Assembly: GCA_011958945.1 (NCBI GenBank)
Contig: BLLT01000005.1
Coordinates: 1 to 45,571, forward strand
Source of the DNA: Lachnospiraceae bacterium
Lineage (GTDB): Bacteria > Bacillota > Clostridia > Lachnospirales > Lachnospiraceae
DNA length: 45,571 nucleotides
Direction: 5' to 3'
Shown piece after piece: positions 28,901-36,481 of this stretch (within the stretch, counting starts at the first letter, position 1; each line of letters starts with the position of its first letter). Below the pieces are notes generated by a model. The model worked only from the letters and a program-made list of their open reading frames with translations, searched no databases and was not told where the DNA came from. The position numbers and the translations under genes were made by a program.

Positions 28901-30609
28901 TTGCGGGGCAGCAGGCTTCGGATGTACTGGAAGCTGTTGGCGGCGACATGAAAAATGTGGCAAAGCATTTGCAGGATGTGACGGACTCCGTCAAGTCGGC
29001 CACCAGGGATGTACGCAGTATCGTAGATTATGTGAACGGACAGTCGGATATACGGTTTTCAAAGTTGGGCGCGGAATTCGATGTAAACAGGGAAAATCTG
29101 CGCAGCCAATTAAAGGGAATGTCGGAGAGCCTGAAAGGACTGAGTGGAAATGCTTCCAATTATTCCGATATTGTGAACGACGATTTGAGGGCGGTGAACC
29201 ATCAGATAAATGTGATTTTTAATATTTTGGCGGACAATATAGTGAACTATAACGATATCAGTATTGAGGAACTTTATAAAGATATTGATTTAGAGGATAT
29301 AGAAAGCATTACTACCGGCAAAACAGATACATGTACGAACAGGGGGATTGTAAAAGGCGATATTAATATAGGCGGTATAGCGGGCGCTATGTCCATCGAC
29401 GAGGAAGACCCGGAGGACAGCGCAGCGGGAAAAGTGGATTATCAGATTGGCAGGAGATACTTTACCAAATGCATTATTACGGACAGCGTGAATGAAGGAT
29501 ACATTACGGCGAAAAAGGACGGTGCGGGCGGCATTGTAGGATATATGCGGCATGGTATTGTTGTGGATTCGGAAGGGTACGGCAGTGTGGAAAGCACGGA
29601 AGGCAGTTATGTAGGCGGTATTTGCGGGGAATCTTTTACAATGATTAAAGGCTGTTATGCGCTCTGTGCGGTCTCCGGAAAAAAGAATGTGGGCGGCATT
29701 GCAGGATTTGCGGATACGGTAAAAGATTGTTATGCGATGGTGGACTGCAGCGCATCCACAGGGAGAAAGGGCGCTATTGCAGGGCAGACAGTGGACTATG
29801 ACGATGCCCTGAATGAGGAAGAGGTGAAGGTAAGCGGCAACTATTACGTGGGTGAAAACCTTTATGGGATAGATGATATCAGCTATGCGGGAATTGCAGA
29901 GCCGATTAGTTACGAAGAGCTGCTTCAAAAAGAAGGCCTTCCCCAGGAGTTTCGCCATTTGAAGGTGATTTTCCGGGTAGAGGATGCTTATCTGGGCACA
30001 CAGGAGGTCGCATTCGGGGATAGCCTTGCCGGGCTGGAATATCCGGAGATTCCCGAAAGAGAAGGGTATTACGGGATTTGGCCGGATTGCTCGGATAAAA
30101 TGATGACGGGCAATCTGTTGGTAGAAGGGGAATACAAAGAAGATGTGACAGTAGTGGAGAGCAATGAGAAGCAGGAGGCGGATGGGGAAGCTGGCTATGA
30201 AAAACCCTACGCCCTGGTGGAGCAGCGATTTACAGAAAACACGGTGCTGCGAGCTGCTATCAGCGATAGCGAACCGCCGGAAGCAGTGCATGGCAAAGAG
30301 TATGTGGTTTATGATATTGCACTGGAAAATGTGGAAATCAAGGATGCGGATACTTTTGCAGTCCGGCTCTATAATCCATATAAGGACGCTGTGGTATGGG
30401 GATGTAAAGACGGGATATGGAGAGAGCTGGAGAGCAAGGCCAGGGGTGAATATTTACAGGTGGATATGGCCGGAACAGAACAGATTTTCTGCATTGTACA
30501 GCAGACGTCTTCTCTCTGGATAATAATAGCCGGTACGGCAGGCGGGCTGGTATTAGTGGCTTTGCTTGTGCTTGTGGGGAAAAAGAGAAAGCGCTTCCAT
30601 AAAAAATAA
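25909..30609 (+). CDS. Giant surface protein with GLUG-type repeats, coiled-coil segments, Gly/Pro/Ser/Asn-rich repeats and C-terminal TM anchor
   Basis: 1566 aa; signal peptide; repeats VGGLVGVNEGTG, AGGIAGYSDGLI, IGGIAGRQSGIV, VGGICGES, VGGIAGFAD; C-terminus SLWIIIAGTAGGLVLVALLVLVGKKRKRFHKK. Overlaps the upstream stop by ATGA. Confidence 0.8.
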   Translation: MRYRKWMARLLSMGMALALACNMFPMQNLRAAEIKDGEEVSDAGKEVSDTEASGEEEEGTAKDAEASGAKGERTEKNTEASGTKEEGTAKNTETSGKKEDGTAKESEASDAEGEDTAGAEEEHPQEVVEINTVEDFLAFGNQCFIDSWSANKLVFLNEDIDLTGTDFEAIPVFAGTFQGQGHTISGFSYKGSGYVAGLFRYIEKSGVVEDLKLKGEVIASDEKECIGSLCGVNYGTIKNCSFQGNVSGRTTVGGLVGVNEGTGTILNSYAGGRVTGYYSTGGLVGKNHGSISRCANRTCVNNDSQWVEEDDEMGVGIFLSINISDSETEMFSGVDAGGIAGYSDGLITRCINYGRVGYEHTGYNIGGIAGRQSGIVSFCTNDGAVYGRKDVGGIVGQMEPFIEVDEATSLRSAVDKLHELIEKTIDDMENAKNAVKEDFDKLADYSDGAADAGDALAEQIADFVDGNMEQAQLVTDRIGHVTDMLPDVFDDIYEAEDSFSKINGDLSGMFDKLGSIGDISGEYEETDYNRLSLLSTVGGSILSIQHYPKAGESVHIMVEPDKDYGLSEIRAIDANGNGIPMQRESGKDYTFVMPEPNVKVEAYFSYQGEKGGVDAAGDGSIDGEMGADEDENADGMNGIAGPGGNAPSDNAGQPGGSAPSDNTGQPGGNTPSDNAGQPGGNAPSDNAGQPGGNSPSDNSGRPNGSGDANEGAPSGNPGQPGEGSTSGGGNSSGEAGGGNGASGGIQPGENGSGNGGAPSDNSGQPGETSQPQESAQTDGNSQARAFGNLNSSIEISKTESGQYTQKMLFSEGTQSVPEIGIALEDVKSQESNTVTDQTPQQEEGKKKATAIELSSNLSGSASWEINGSSATVTVIPDGAYTVSKTPSVTESGQGIAVSKSEKSEYAYTFEVKEGGFYRVDITFEKRDKSQSVGSAKENINNALKAQQAAAEKVNAVMKEIQESGSASAEQLNRLAEGMAEMSDAASAVMSNLNVVMNIAGQQASDVLEAVGGDMKNVAKHLQDVTDSVKSATRDVRSIVDYVNGQSDIRFSKLGAEFDVNRENLRSQLKGMSESLKGLSGNASNYSDIVNDDLRAVNHQINVIFNILADNIVNYNDISIEELYKDIDLEDIESITTGKTDTCTNRGIVKGDINIGGIAGAMSIDEEDPEDSAAGKVDYQIGRRYFTKCIITDSVNEGYITAKKDGAGGIVGYMRHGIVVDSEGYGSVESTEGSYVGGICGESFTMIKGCYALCAVSGKKNVGGIAGFADTVKDCYAMVDCSASTGRKGAIAGQTVDYDDALNEEEVKVSGNYYVGENLYGIDDISYAGIAEPISYEELLQKEGLPQEFRHLKVIFRVEDAYLGTQEVAFGDSLAGLEYPEIPEREGYYGIWPDCSDKMMTGNLLVEGEYKEDVTVVESNEKQEADGEAGYEKPYALVEQRFTENTVLRAAISDSEPPEAVHGKEYVVYDIALENVEIKDADTFAVRLYNPYKDAVVWGCKDGIWRELESKARGEYLQVDMAGTEQIFCIVQQTSSLWIIIAGTAGGLVLVALLVLVGKKRKRFHKK
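26056..26250 (+). repeat. 42-bp (14-aa) coding tandem repeats
   Basis: EASGEEEEGTAKDA / EASGAKGERTEKNT / EASGTKEEGTAKNT / ETSGKKEDGTAKES within the surface protein. Confidence 0.7.
27834..28015 (+). repeat. 36-bp (12-aa) coding tandem repeats
   Basis: GGNAPSDNAGQP / GGSAPSDNTGQP / GGNTPSDNAGQP / GGNAPSDNAGQP / GGNSPSDNSGRP. Confidence 0.8.
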
Positions 30610-30643
30610 GAACGAGATAGCCTTTGGCATTTATCATGCCTGA

Positions 30644-30752
30644 TGAAGGGGTTGTTGCAGATAGTTTGCTGATTTTACAATATATAGTTGAAGCATTTCG
30701 GATGTCCATACTATATATTGGGTGGATTCATCATTTTGCAACAACCCCTTCA
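30644..30752. repeat. Nested inverted-repeat element
   Basis: Outer arms TGAAGGGGTTGTTGCA (30644-30659)/TGCAACAACCCCTTCA (30737-30752), 16 bp perfect; inner arms CAATATATAGT (30678-30688)/ACTATATATTG (30710-30720), 11 bp perfect. Confidence 0.8.
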
Positions 30753-30882
30753 CTTGCGTAAGCTACAGGCGGACGCTGATGGCAAAGTTCTATGAAATGG
30801 GAGTGACTTCCAGAAAAGTCAGCCCTAAAATAAAAACGATACCTGAATTTGATAAATCTGGGTATCTTGCATAAACTTAGGA

Positions 30883-30898
30883 GTTAGTATACCCTAAC
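30883..30898. promoter_or_regulatory. DtxR-like operator box 1
   Basis: GTTAGTATACCCTAAC (GTTAG-N6-CTAAC). Confidence 0.55.
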
Positions 30899-30980
30899 AC
30901 ATTGGTTAGTTTGATGAAACTGTGGTTAGTGGCGAAAATATCATTGACAAAGTCCGCAAGGCGTAATATTATAATATATG

Positions 30981-30996
30981 GTTAGTAGATGCTAAC
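30981..30996. promoter_or_regulatory. DtxR-like operator box 2, adjacent to a feo promoter
   Basis: GTTAGTAGATGCTAAC directly downstream of a TTGACA-17-TATTAT promoter-like sequence. Confidence 0.65.
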
Positions 30997-31053
30997 TACT
31001 GCTGAACATAAGGATGTCTGACGAAGTCTGGCATCCGTTGCTTCGCCCATATA

Positions 31054-31069
31054 GTTAGTGAAAACTAAT
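31054..31069. promoter_or_regulatory. DtxR-like operator box 3
   Basis: GTTAGTGAAAACTAAT between promoter and feoA. Confidence 0.5.
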
Positions 31070-31093
31070 ACATATTCCAAAGAAGGTGAATGA

Positions 31094-31306
31094 ATGATGC
31101 CGCTTACACTGGCAGAAGTAGGAGAGGAAAATATTATCAGGAAAATCGGGGGAAAGCAGGAGATAAAGACACATCTGGAGAACCTTGGTTTTGTTGTGGG
31201 AGGAGAGGTCACGGTGATAAATGCCATCGGGGGCAATGTCATCGTAAACGTAAAGGATTCCCGTATTGCGGTTAGTAAAGAGATGGCGCAGAAGATTATG
31301 GTTTGA
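31094..31306 (+). CDS. feoA: FeoA-family ferrous iron transport protein (first)
   Basis: 70 aa; FeoA/SH3-like pattern (IGGKQEIKTHLENLGFVVGGEVTVINAIGGNVIVNVKDSRIAVSKEMAQKI); next to feoA2 and feoB. Confidence 0.85.
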   Translation: MMPLTLAEVGEENIIRKIGGKQEIKTHLENLGFVVGGEVTVINAIGGNVIVNVKDSRIAVSKEMAQKIMV

Positions 31307-31339
31307 GCAAAACTTTTAGAAATGAGGAGGAAGAAAGAA

Positions 31340-31567
31340 ATGAAAACACTGAAAGAATCAAAAGTCGGTGATACTGTGCGGGTTGTCAGACTCCACGGCG
31401 AGGGGGCGGTCAAGCGCCGGATTATGGACATGGGGCTGACCAAGGGTGTGGATGTGCAGATTCGCAAGGTGGCACCCTTGGGAGATCCGATGGAAGTGAC
31501 CGTCCGCGGCTATGAACTTTCCATCAGGAAAGCGGATGCGGAAATGATTGAAGTGGAAAGTGTGTAG
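31340..31567 (+). CDS. feoA: FeoA-family ferrous iron transport protein (second)
   Basis: MKTLKESKVGDTVRVVRLHGEGAVKRRIMDMGLTKGVDVQIRKVAPLGDPMEVTVRGYELSIRKADAEMI; strong GAGGAGG upstream. Confidence 0.9.
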   Translation: MKTLKESKVGDTVRVVRLHGEGAVKRRIMDMGLTKGVDVQIRKVAPLGDPMEVTVRGYELSIRKADAEMIEVESV

Positions 31568-31620
31568 AGGACTTCTAAGCGGTTAAAGACCACCGTATGA
31601 AATTTTGGGTTACACATGGA

Positions 31621-31642
31621 AGAATGGGAAGCATTCTTTTTT
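31621..31642 (+). terminator. Rho-independent terminator after feoA genes
   Basis: AGAATG-GGAAG-CATTCTTTTTT. Confidence 0.7.
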
Positions 31643-31683
31643 ACCTTATAGGAAAGTCCGTCATCAGACGGACATGAATTGAC

Positions 31684-31726
31684 GAAGAACCGAAGGTTCT
31701 TCATGAAGTGGCAAAGCCACTTTTTT
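31684..31726 (+). terminator. Tandem hairpins with T-tract before feoB
   Basis: GAAGAACC-GAA-GGTTCTTC, then AAGTGGC-AAA-GCCACTTTTTT. Confidence 0.65.
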
Positions 31727-31738
31727 ATCAAAGCAATA

Positions 31739-31754
31739 GTTAGGCATAACTAAT
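31739..31754. promoter_or_regulatory. DtxR-like operator box 4 upstream of feoB
   Basis: GTTAGGCATAACTAAT. Confidence 0.6.
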
Positions 31755-31795
31755 GAGAGAACGGAAAAAGATTGATATTGAAAATTTTCAATCCA

Positions 31796-31858
31796 GAGTT
31801 TGTGTCTGCACGGCCCCCACAAACTCCATTATGCATAAAAAGCCGTGCAGAAATGAGG
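31796..31858 (+). promoter_or_regulatory. H-type pseudoknot leader, copy 2 (upstream of feoB)
   Basis: Stem 1 AGTTTGTG (31797-31804)/CACAAACT (31818-31825); stem 2 CTGCACGGC (31806-31814)/GCCGTGCAG (31842-31850); AAATGAGG follows. Confidence 0.65.
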
Positions 31859-31865
31859 AAAAAAT

Positions 31866-34268
31866 ATGAATATGCGAATTGCTCTTGCGGGCAACCCGAA
31901 CTGTGGAAAGACCACACTATTCAATGCATTGACCGGCTCCAATCAATTTGTCGGGAACTGGCCGGGTGTCACGGTAGAAAAAAAGGAAGGGAAGCTAAAG
32001 AGGCATGACGGCGTTACGCTTACTGATCTTCCCGGTATTTATTCCCTTTCCCCCTATACATTGGAGGAAGTGGTGGCAAGAAACTATCTGATCAATGAGC
32101 GCCCCGATGCGATCTTGAATATCATTGATGGTACGAACTTAGAGAGAAACTTATATCTGACCACACAGCTCACTGAGCTTGGCATTCCTGTCGTTGTTGC
32201 CATTAATATGATGGATGTAGTGGAGAAAAACGGCGACAAGATCAACACAGGGGAGCTGTCGAGGGCTTTGGGCTGTAAGGTGGTAGAGATTTCCGCCCTG
32301 AAAGGAAACGGTATCATGGAGGCGGCAGAGGCTGCAATGGATGCGGCAAAAAACGGAAAGACAGTTCCTATGCATACCTTTTCGGGAACAGTGGAGCATG
32401 CCCTTGCCCATATCGAGGAGGCGGCGGTACATGGATTGCCGGAGGAACGGCAGCGGTGGTATGCAATCAAGCTGTTTGAGCGGGACGACAAGGTTTTAGA
32501 GCAGTTGAAGCTGGATGAGTCTGTCCTTTCCCATATTGAAACGGACATCAAGGCAGCCGAGGCGGAGATGGATGACGATAGCGAATCCATCATCACCAAT
32601 GAGAGGTATATTTATATCGGCAGCATTATAAAAGGATGCTTGAAGAAAAAGTCCGCAGGAAAACTGACACATTCCGATAAAATTGACAGGATTGTCACAA
32701 ACCGCTTTTTAGGGCTTCCGATTTTCGCAGCAATTATGTTCCTTGTGTATTATATATCCATGGTGACGGTGGGAGCTTCTGCCACAGACTGGGCAAATGA
32801 CGGGTTGTTCGGCGATGGTTTCCATCTGTTTGGCATCGGTTCTTCCGCTTACGGGGAGGCGGCTGAAGAATACGGAGATGCGGCGCTTATTGTGGACGGT
32901 TATGATGGCTATGTGGAAGAAAACGGTACGGCTCCCACGGGCGATTTTTCTTATGAAGTGGAAGATGAAGAAACATTGGAAGTGACAGTGGAAACGGCAT
33001 CCCTGGCAGATTACGAGTCTGCGCTTGCGGTGATGGAGCAGTATGGCGATGAACCTGACCCGGCGGCTTACGGGGTGTGGATACCCGGAATCCCGGTCCT
33101 TGTAGGGAACGGACTTGAGGCTGCGGGAGTGGCGGACTGGCTTGCGGGGCTGATAGGCGATGGTATCATAGCCGGTGTGGGTGCGGTTCTTGGCTTTGTG
33201 CCGCAGATGCTTGTTCTTTTCCTGTTCCTCGCGTTTCTTGAGGCGTGTGGATACATGGCGCGTATCGCATTTGTACTTGACCGTATCTTCCGTAAGTTCG
33301 GGCTGTCCGGCAAATCTTTTATCCCGATGCTCATCGGTACCGGCTGCGGTATTCCGGGAATCATGGCATCGAGGACGATAGAGAATGAACGTGACCGCAG
33401 AATGACGATTATGACAACAACCTTTATCCCCTGTGGTGCAAAAGTGCCGTTTATTTCCATGGTGGCCGGCGCGATTTTCGGTGGCTCCGCATGGGTGGCA
33501 ACGAGTGCATATTTTGTGGGCATGGCAGCGATTATCATTTCCGGTATCATGTTAAAGAAGACAAAAATGTTCGCCGGCGATCCGGCCCCCTTTGTTATGG
33601 AGCTCCCGGCTTATCATATGCCCACGGCAGGCAATGTCCTGCGCTCCATGTGGGAACGCGGATGGTCCTTTATCAAGAAGGCGGGTACGATTATTCTGCT
33701 TTCTACCATCGTTATCTGGTTTACGACTTATTTTGGGTTTACTTCGGAAGGATTCAGGATGCTCGCCGAAGAGGAAATGGATCAGTCACTCCTTGCGGCG
33801 ATAGGCGGTGCAATCGCATGGATTTTTATACCGCTGGGCTGGGGAAACTGGCAGGCGGCGGTGGCATCCATCACAGGTCTTGTGGCGAAGGAAAATATTG
33901 TCGGCACAATGGGTATTCTCTATCCCGGAGGCTGGCCTGAGATTGGTGCGAACTTCAGTATGGTTGCGGGATATTCTTTCCTTGTATTCAACCTTTTGTG
34001 TGCGCCCTGCTTTGCGGCAATTGGTGCAATCAAACGGGAAATGAACAATGCGAAGTGGACGTGGTTTGCCATCGGCTATCAGTGTGGATTAGCCTATGCG
34101 GTGGCGCTGATGGTTTACCAGATTGGTTCGGCATTTACGGGAAATCTGAATGTCATCGGCCTGCTGGCTGCCATTGCTATTCTCGGAGGTATGATTTATA
34201 TGCTGGTCAGGCCGTATAAGGAGGAAACAAAGCTGACTGTAAACATGAAACTGAAAATGGTAAGGTAA
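31866..34268 (+). CDS. feoB: Ferrous iron transporter FeoB
   Basis: GNPNCGKTTLFNALTGSNQFVGNWPGVTVEKKEG, DLPGIYSLSPYTLEE, NMMD, Gate motifs GYMARIAFVLDRIFRKFGLSGKSFIPMLIGTGCGIPGIMASRTIENERDRR. Confidence 0.96.
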   Translation: MNMRIALAGNPNCGKTTLFNALTGSNQFVGNWPGVTVEKKEGKLKRHDGVTLTDLPGIYSLSPYTLEEVVARNYLINERPDAILNIIDGTNLERNLYLTTQLTELGIPVVVAINMMDVVEKNGDKINTGELSRALGCKVVEISALKGNGIMEAAEAAMDAAKNGKTVPMHTFSGTVEHALAHIEEAAVHGLPEERQRWYAIKLFERDDKVLEQLKLDESVLSHIETDIKAAEAEMDDDSESIITNERYIYIGSIIKGCLKKKSAGKLTHSDKIDRIVTNRFLGLPIFAAIMFLVYYISMVTVGASATDWANDGLFGDGFHLFGIGSSAYGEAAEEYGDAALIVDGYDGYVEENGTAPTGDFSYEVEDEETLEVTVETASLADYESALAVMEQYGDEPDPAAYGVWIPGIPVLVGNGLEAAGVADWLAGLIGDGIIAGVGAVLGFVPQMLVLFLFLAFLEACGYMARIAFVLDRIFRKFGLSGKSFIPMLIGTGCGIPGIMASRTIENERDRRMTIMTTTFIPCGAKVPFISMVAGAIFGGSAWVATSAYFVGMAAIIISGIMLKKTKMFAGDPAPFVMELPAYHMPTAGNVLRSMWERGWSFIKKAGTIILLSTIVIWFTTYFGFTSEGFRMLAEEEMDQSLLAAIGGAIAWIFIPLGWGNWQAAVASITGLVAKENIVGTMGILYPGGWPEIGANFSMVAGYSFLVFNLLCAPCFAAIGAIKREMNNAKWTWFAIGYQCGLAYAVALMVYQIGSAFTGNLNVIGLLAAIAILGGMIYMLVRPYKEETKLTVNMKLKMVR

Positions 34269-34275
34269 CAGCGCG

Positions 34276-34330
34276 AAAAGTGCTTCTAAAGACATCCCGC
34301 CATTGGACGGGATGCCAAGAAGCACTTTTT
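34276..34330 (+). terminator. Terminator after feoB
   Basis: AAAAGTGCTTCT ... AGAAGCACTTTTT enclosing CATCCCG/CGGGATG. Confidence 0.8.
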
Positions 34331-34391
34331 GTGTGGGAGAATGCAAAGGGATAAATTTGCTTTTAAGAACAGGCATTCTCCATATAGATAT

Positions 34392-34420
34392 ATGACAGCC
34401 CGGTTTATCCGGGCTGTCAT
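34392..34420 (-). terminator. Hairpin at the 3' end of the DtxR-family gene
   Basis: ATGACAGCCCGG-TTTAT-CCGGGCTGTCAT, 12-bp perfect stem. Confidence 0.6.
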
Positions 34421-34421
34421 A

Positions 34422-34814
34422 CTAGTTCCTCTCTAAAATGGACAGGATACATTTTTTCATCGCTTCATAACTTTCCGGGGTTATGTCATGTTCCATCTTG
34501 CAGGCGTCGCTTGCCGCGATTTTGGGGTCAACGCCAAGGTGGATCAGCCAGTCCGTCAGCAGGGTGTGGCGTTCGTAGACTCTTTCCGCCATCTTTTTGC
34601 CTTCGTCTGTCAGCTGGAGATAGCCGTCCTCCGAAACGGTGATGTATCCGCGGTTTTTCATGTTTTTCACGGCAACGCTTACGCTGGGTTTTGAAAAATT
34701 CAGCTCAGTGGCTACATCGATGGAGCGCACGGCAGAAAAGCGTTTGCTCAGGATAAGTATTGTTTCAAGGTAATCCTCAAGGGATTCTTCGGCTTTGTGC
34801 TGTATATAACTCAT
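34422..34814 (-). CDS. DtxR/MntR-family metal-dependent transcriptional regulator
   Basis: EESLEDYLETILILSKRFSAVRSIDVATELNFSKPSVSVAVKNMKNRGYITVSEDGYLQLTDEGKKMAERVYERHTLLTDWLIHLGVD...ACKMEHDITPES. Confidence 0.93.
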   Translation of the reverse strand: MSYIQHKAEESLEDYLETILILSKRFSAVRSIDVATELNFSKPSVSVAVKNMKNRGYITVSEDGYLQLTDEGKKMAERVYERHTLLTDWLIHLGVDPKIAASDACKMEHDITPESYEAMKKCILSILERN

Positions 34815-35107
34815 GGTATCACTGTACTCCTTTCCGGGACGGAAACTGCCCGTAAGGTTATCCTAACACTTTAGGGAAAGGGTTGCAAGCCATTTAATTT
34901 GATTCAATTTGATTCAAAATAAACAAAAATGTATGTTTATTCTGCATAAAGTGTTATAATAAAAAATAGTTGCCAAATATTGGGCTCAAAATATATATTA
35001 CTGCATATTGAAGTGCCAAAGAAAAAGTAATAGATACCGGATGGGCACTTGCAGAACCGGAGGAAATACCGGAATAAGTATTGGAACAAATACTGGAGGA
35101 AGTTATA

Positions 35108-36358
35108 ATGAAAAGATTTAAAAGATTTCTATCACTATTTTTACCATTTTTTATTGTACTTTCTTTGTGCGGCAGCATGCAGATGGAGGCGAAAAGCCCG
35201 GAAAAATCGGCGGGCGGGAATGATTTAGATGCCCTGGAGGTGCATTTTATTGATGTGGGGCAGGGGGATGCGGCCCTGATTAAGTGCGGTGATGCAGCGA
35301 TGCTGATTGATGCGGGGGAAAATGACCAAGGCACACTGGTGCAGAATTATATCCGCAAGCAGGGGGTAAAATCCCTGGATTATCTGATTGTGACCCATCC
35401 CCATTCCGACCATTGCGGCGGCGCGGATGTGATTATTTCCAAATATGACATTGATACGATTATCATGCCTAACTATTCCAAGGATACGGCTACGTATCGG
35501 GATGTGATAAAGGCCATGGATTATAAGGGGTATGAGATTACCAGCCCGGAAGTGGGAGACAGTTATAAACTGGGTGATGCGGAGTTTACCATTATTGCCC
35601 CTAATAAAGAGGACTATGGGGATGATGAGAATAATTATTCCGTAGGAATTATTTTAGAACATGGCAGCAGGAAGTTTGTCTTTACCGGGGATGCGGAGGA
35701 AGAGGCAGAAGCGGATATCGTGGGTAACGGGATTGATATATCCGCGGATGTGTTGAAGATAGCCCATCATGGAAGCCGGACTTCTTCTACAGAAGAATTT
35801 ATCCGTGCAGTGAAGCCGGAATATGCGGTCATAAGCTGCGGGGAAAATAATGAATATGGGCATCCCCATGCGGCAACTTTAAATACGCTGAGAGGTATGG
35901 GCGTGAAAGTGTTCCGTACCGATGAACAAGGTTCATTAATTGCTGCTTCGGATGGAAAAGAAATCACTTGGAATGCGGCGCCTTCCGATACATGGAAAGC
36001 CGGCGAACCCACTCAGTCCAGCGTTGGAACAAATGGAAAAGCCGGTTCGGATGGGGCATATGCCGGGAATGCCGCTGCTGTTCAGGATAACGATAGACAG
36101 CCGGCTTCCGGAGCGGGCGATAAAACTGCAGGCGAAAACAAATCCCAGAAAGAAGAACCTGCACCGGCAGTGGAAGAGCCGGAACAGGCAGTGCCGCAGG
36201 ATACCCAAGGGCTTACTTATATTTTAAATGTGAAAACAAAAAAATTCCATGTTCCTTCATGCAGTTCTCTGCCGACAACCAATCGGAGCGATTCCGCTCT
36301 AAGCAGAGATGAAATCATTGCGCAAGGCTATGTGCCATGCAAAAGATGCAATCCATAG
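35108..36358 (+). CDS. Exported ComEC/Rec2-like metallo-beta-lactamase hydrolase with C-terminal Ada-type Cys-rich domain
   Basis: Signal peptide; HFIDVGQGDAALIKC, VTHPHSDHCGG, FTGDAEEEAE, KIAHHGS; C-terminal TKKFHVPSCSSLPTTNRSDSALSRDEIIAQGYVPCKRCNP. Confidence 0.88.
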   Translation: MKRFKRFLSLFLPFFIVLSLCGSMQMEAKSPEKSAGGNDLDALEVHFIDVGQGDAALIKCGDAAMLIDAGENDQGTLVQNYIRKQGVKSLDYLIVTHPHSDHCGGADVIISKYDIDTIIMPNYSKDTATYRDVIKAMDYKGYEITSPEVGDSYKLGDAEFTIIAPNKEDYGDDENNYSVGIILEHGSRKFVFTGDAEEEAEADIVGNGIDISADVLKIAHHGSRTSSTEEFIRAVKPEYAVISCGENNEYGHPHAATLNTLRGMGVKVFRTDEQGSLIAASDGKEITWNAAPSDTWKAGEPTQSSVGTNGKAGSDGAYAGNAAAVQDNDRQPASGAGDKTAGENKSQKEEPAPAVEEPEQAVPQDTQGLTYILNVKTKKFHVPSCSSLPTTNRSDSALSRDEIIAQGYVPCKRCNP

Positions 36359-36481
36359 GATAAGTTCAGATAGTTTTGAAGCTGTCTGAACTGCTGCAAT
36401 ACATAAGCAAGTGGAGGTCATGCGGGGAAAAGCGGTAATATTGTGATTGTGATAAAATAAATCAAGGGGAGAGGGTGAAGG

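Noticed and set aside
30480-30609. Sortase B sorting signal at the C-terminus of the giant surface protein (IVQQTSS before the TM)
   Set aside because: Only partial resemblance to NPQTN-type motifs; a plain TM anchor explains the sequence equally well.
31772-32008. 78-aa ORF overlapping the feoB leader and start
   Set aside because: Reads through the pseudoknot leader and out of frame into feoB; no RBS.
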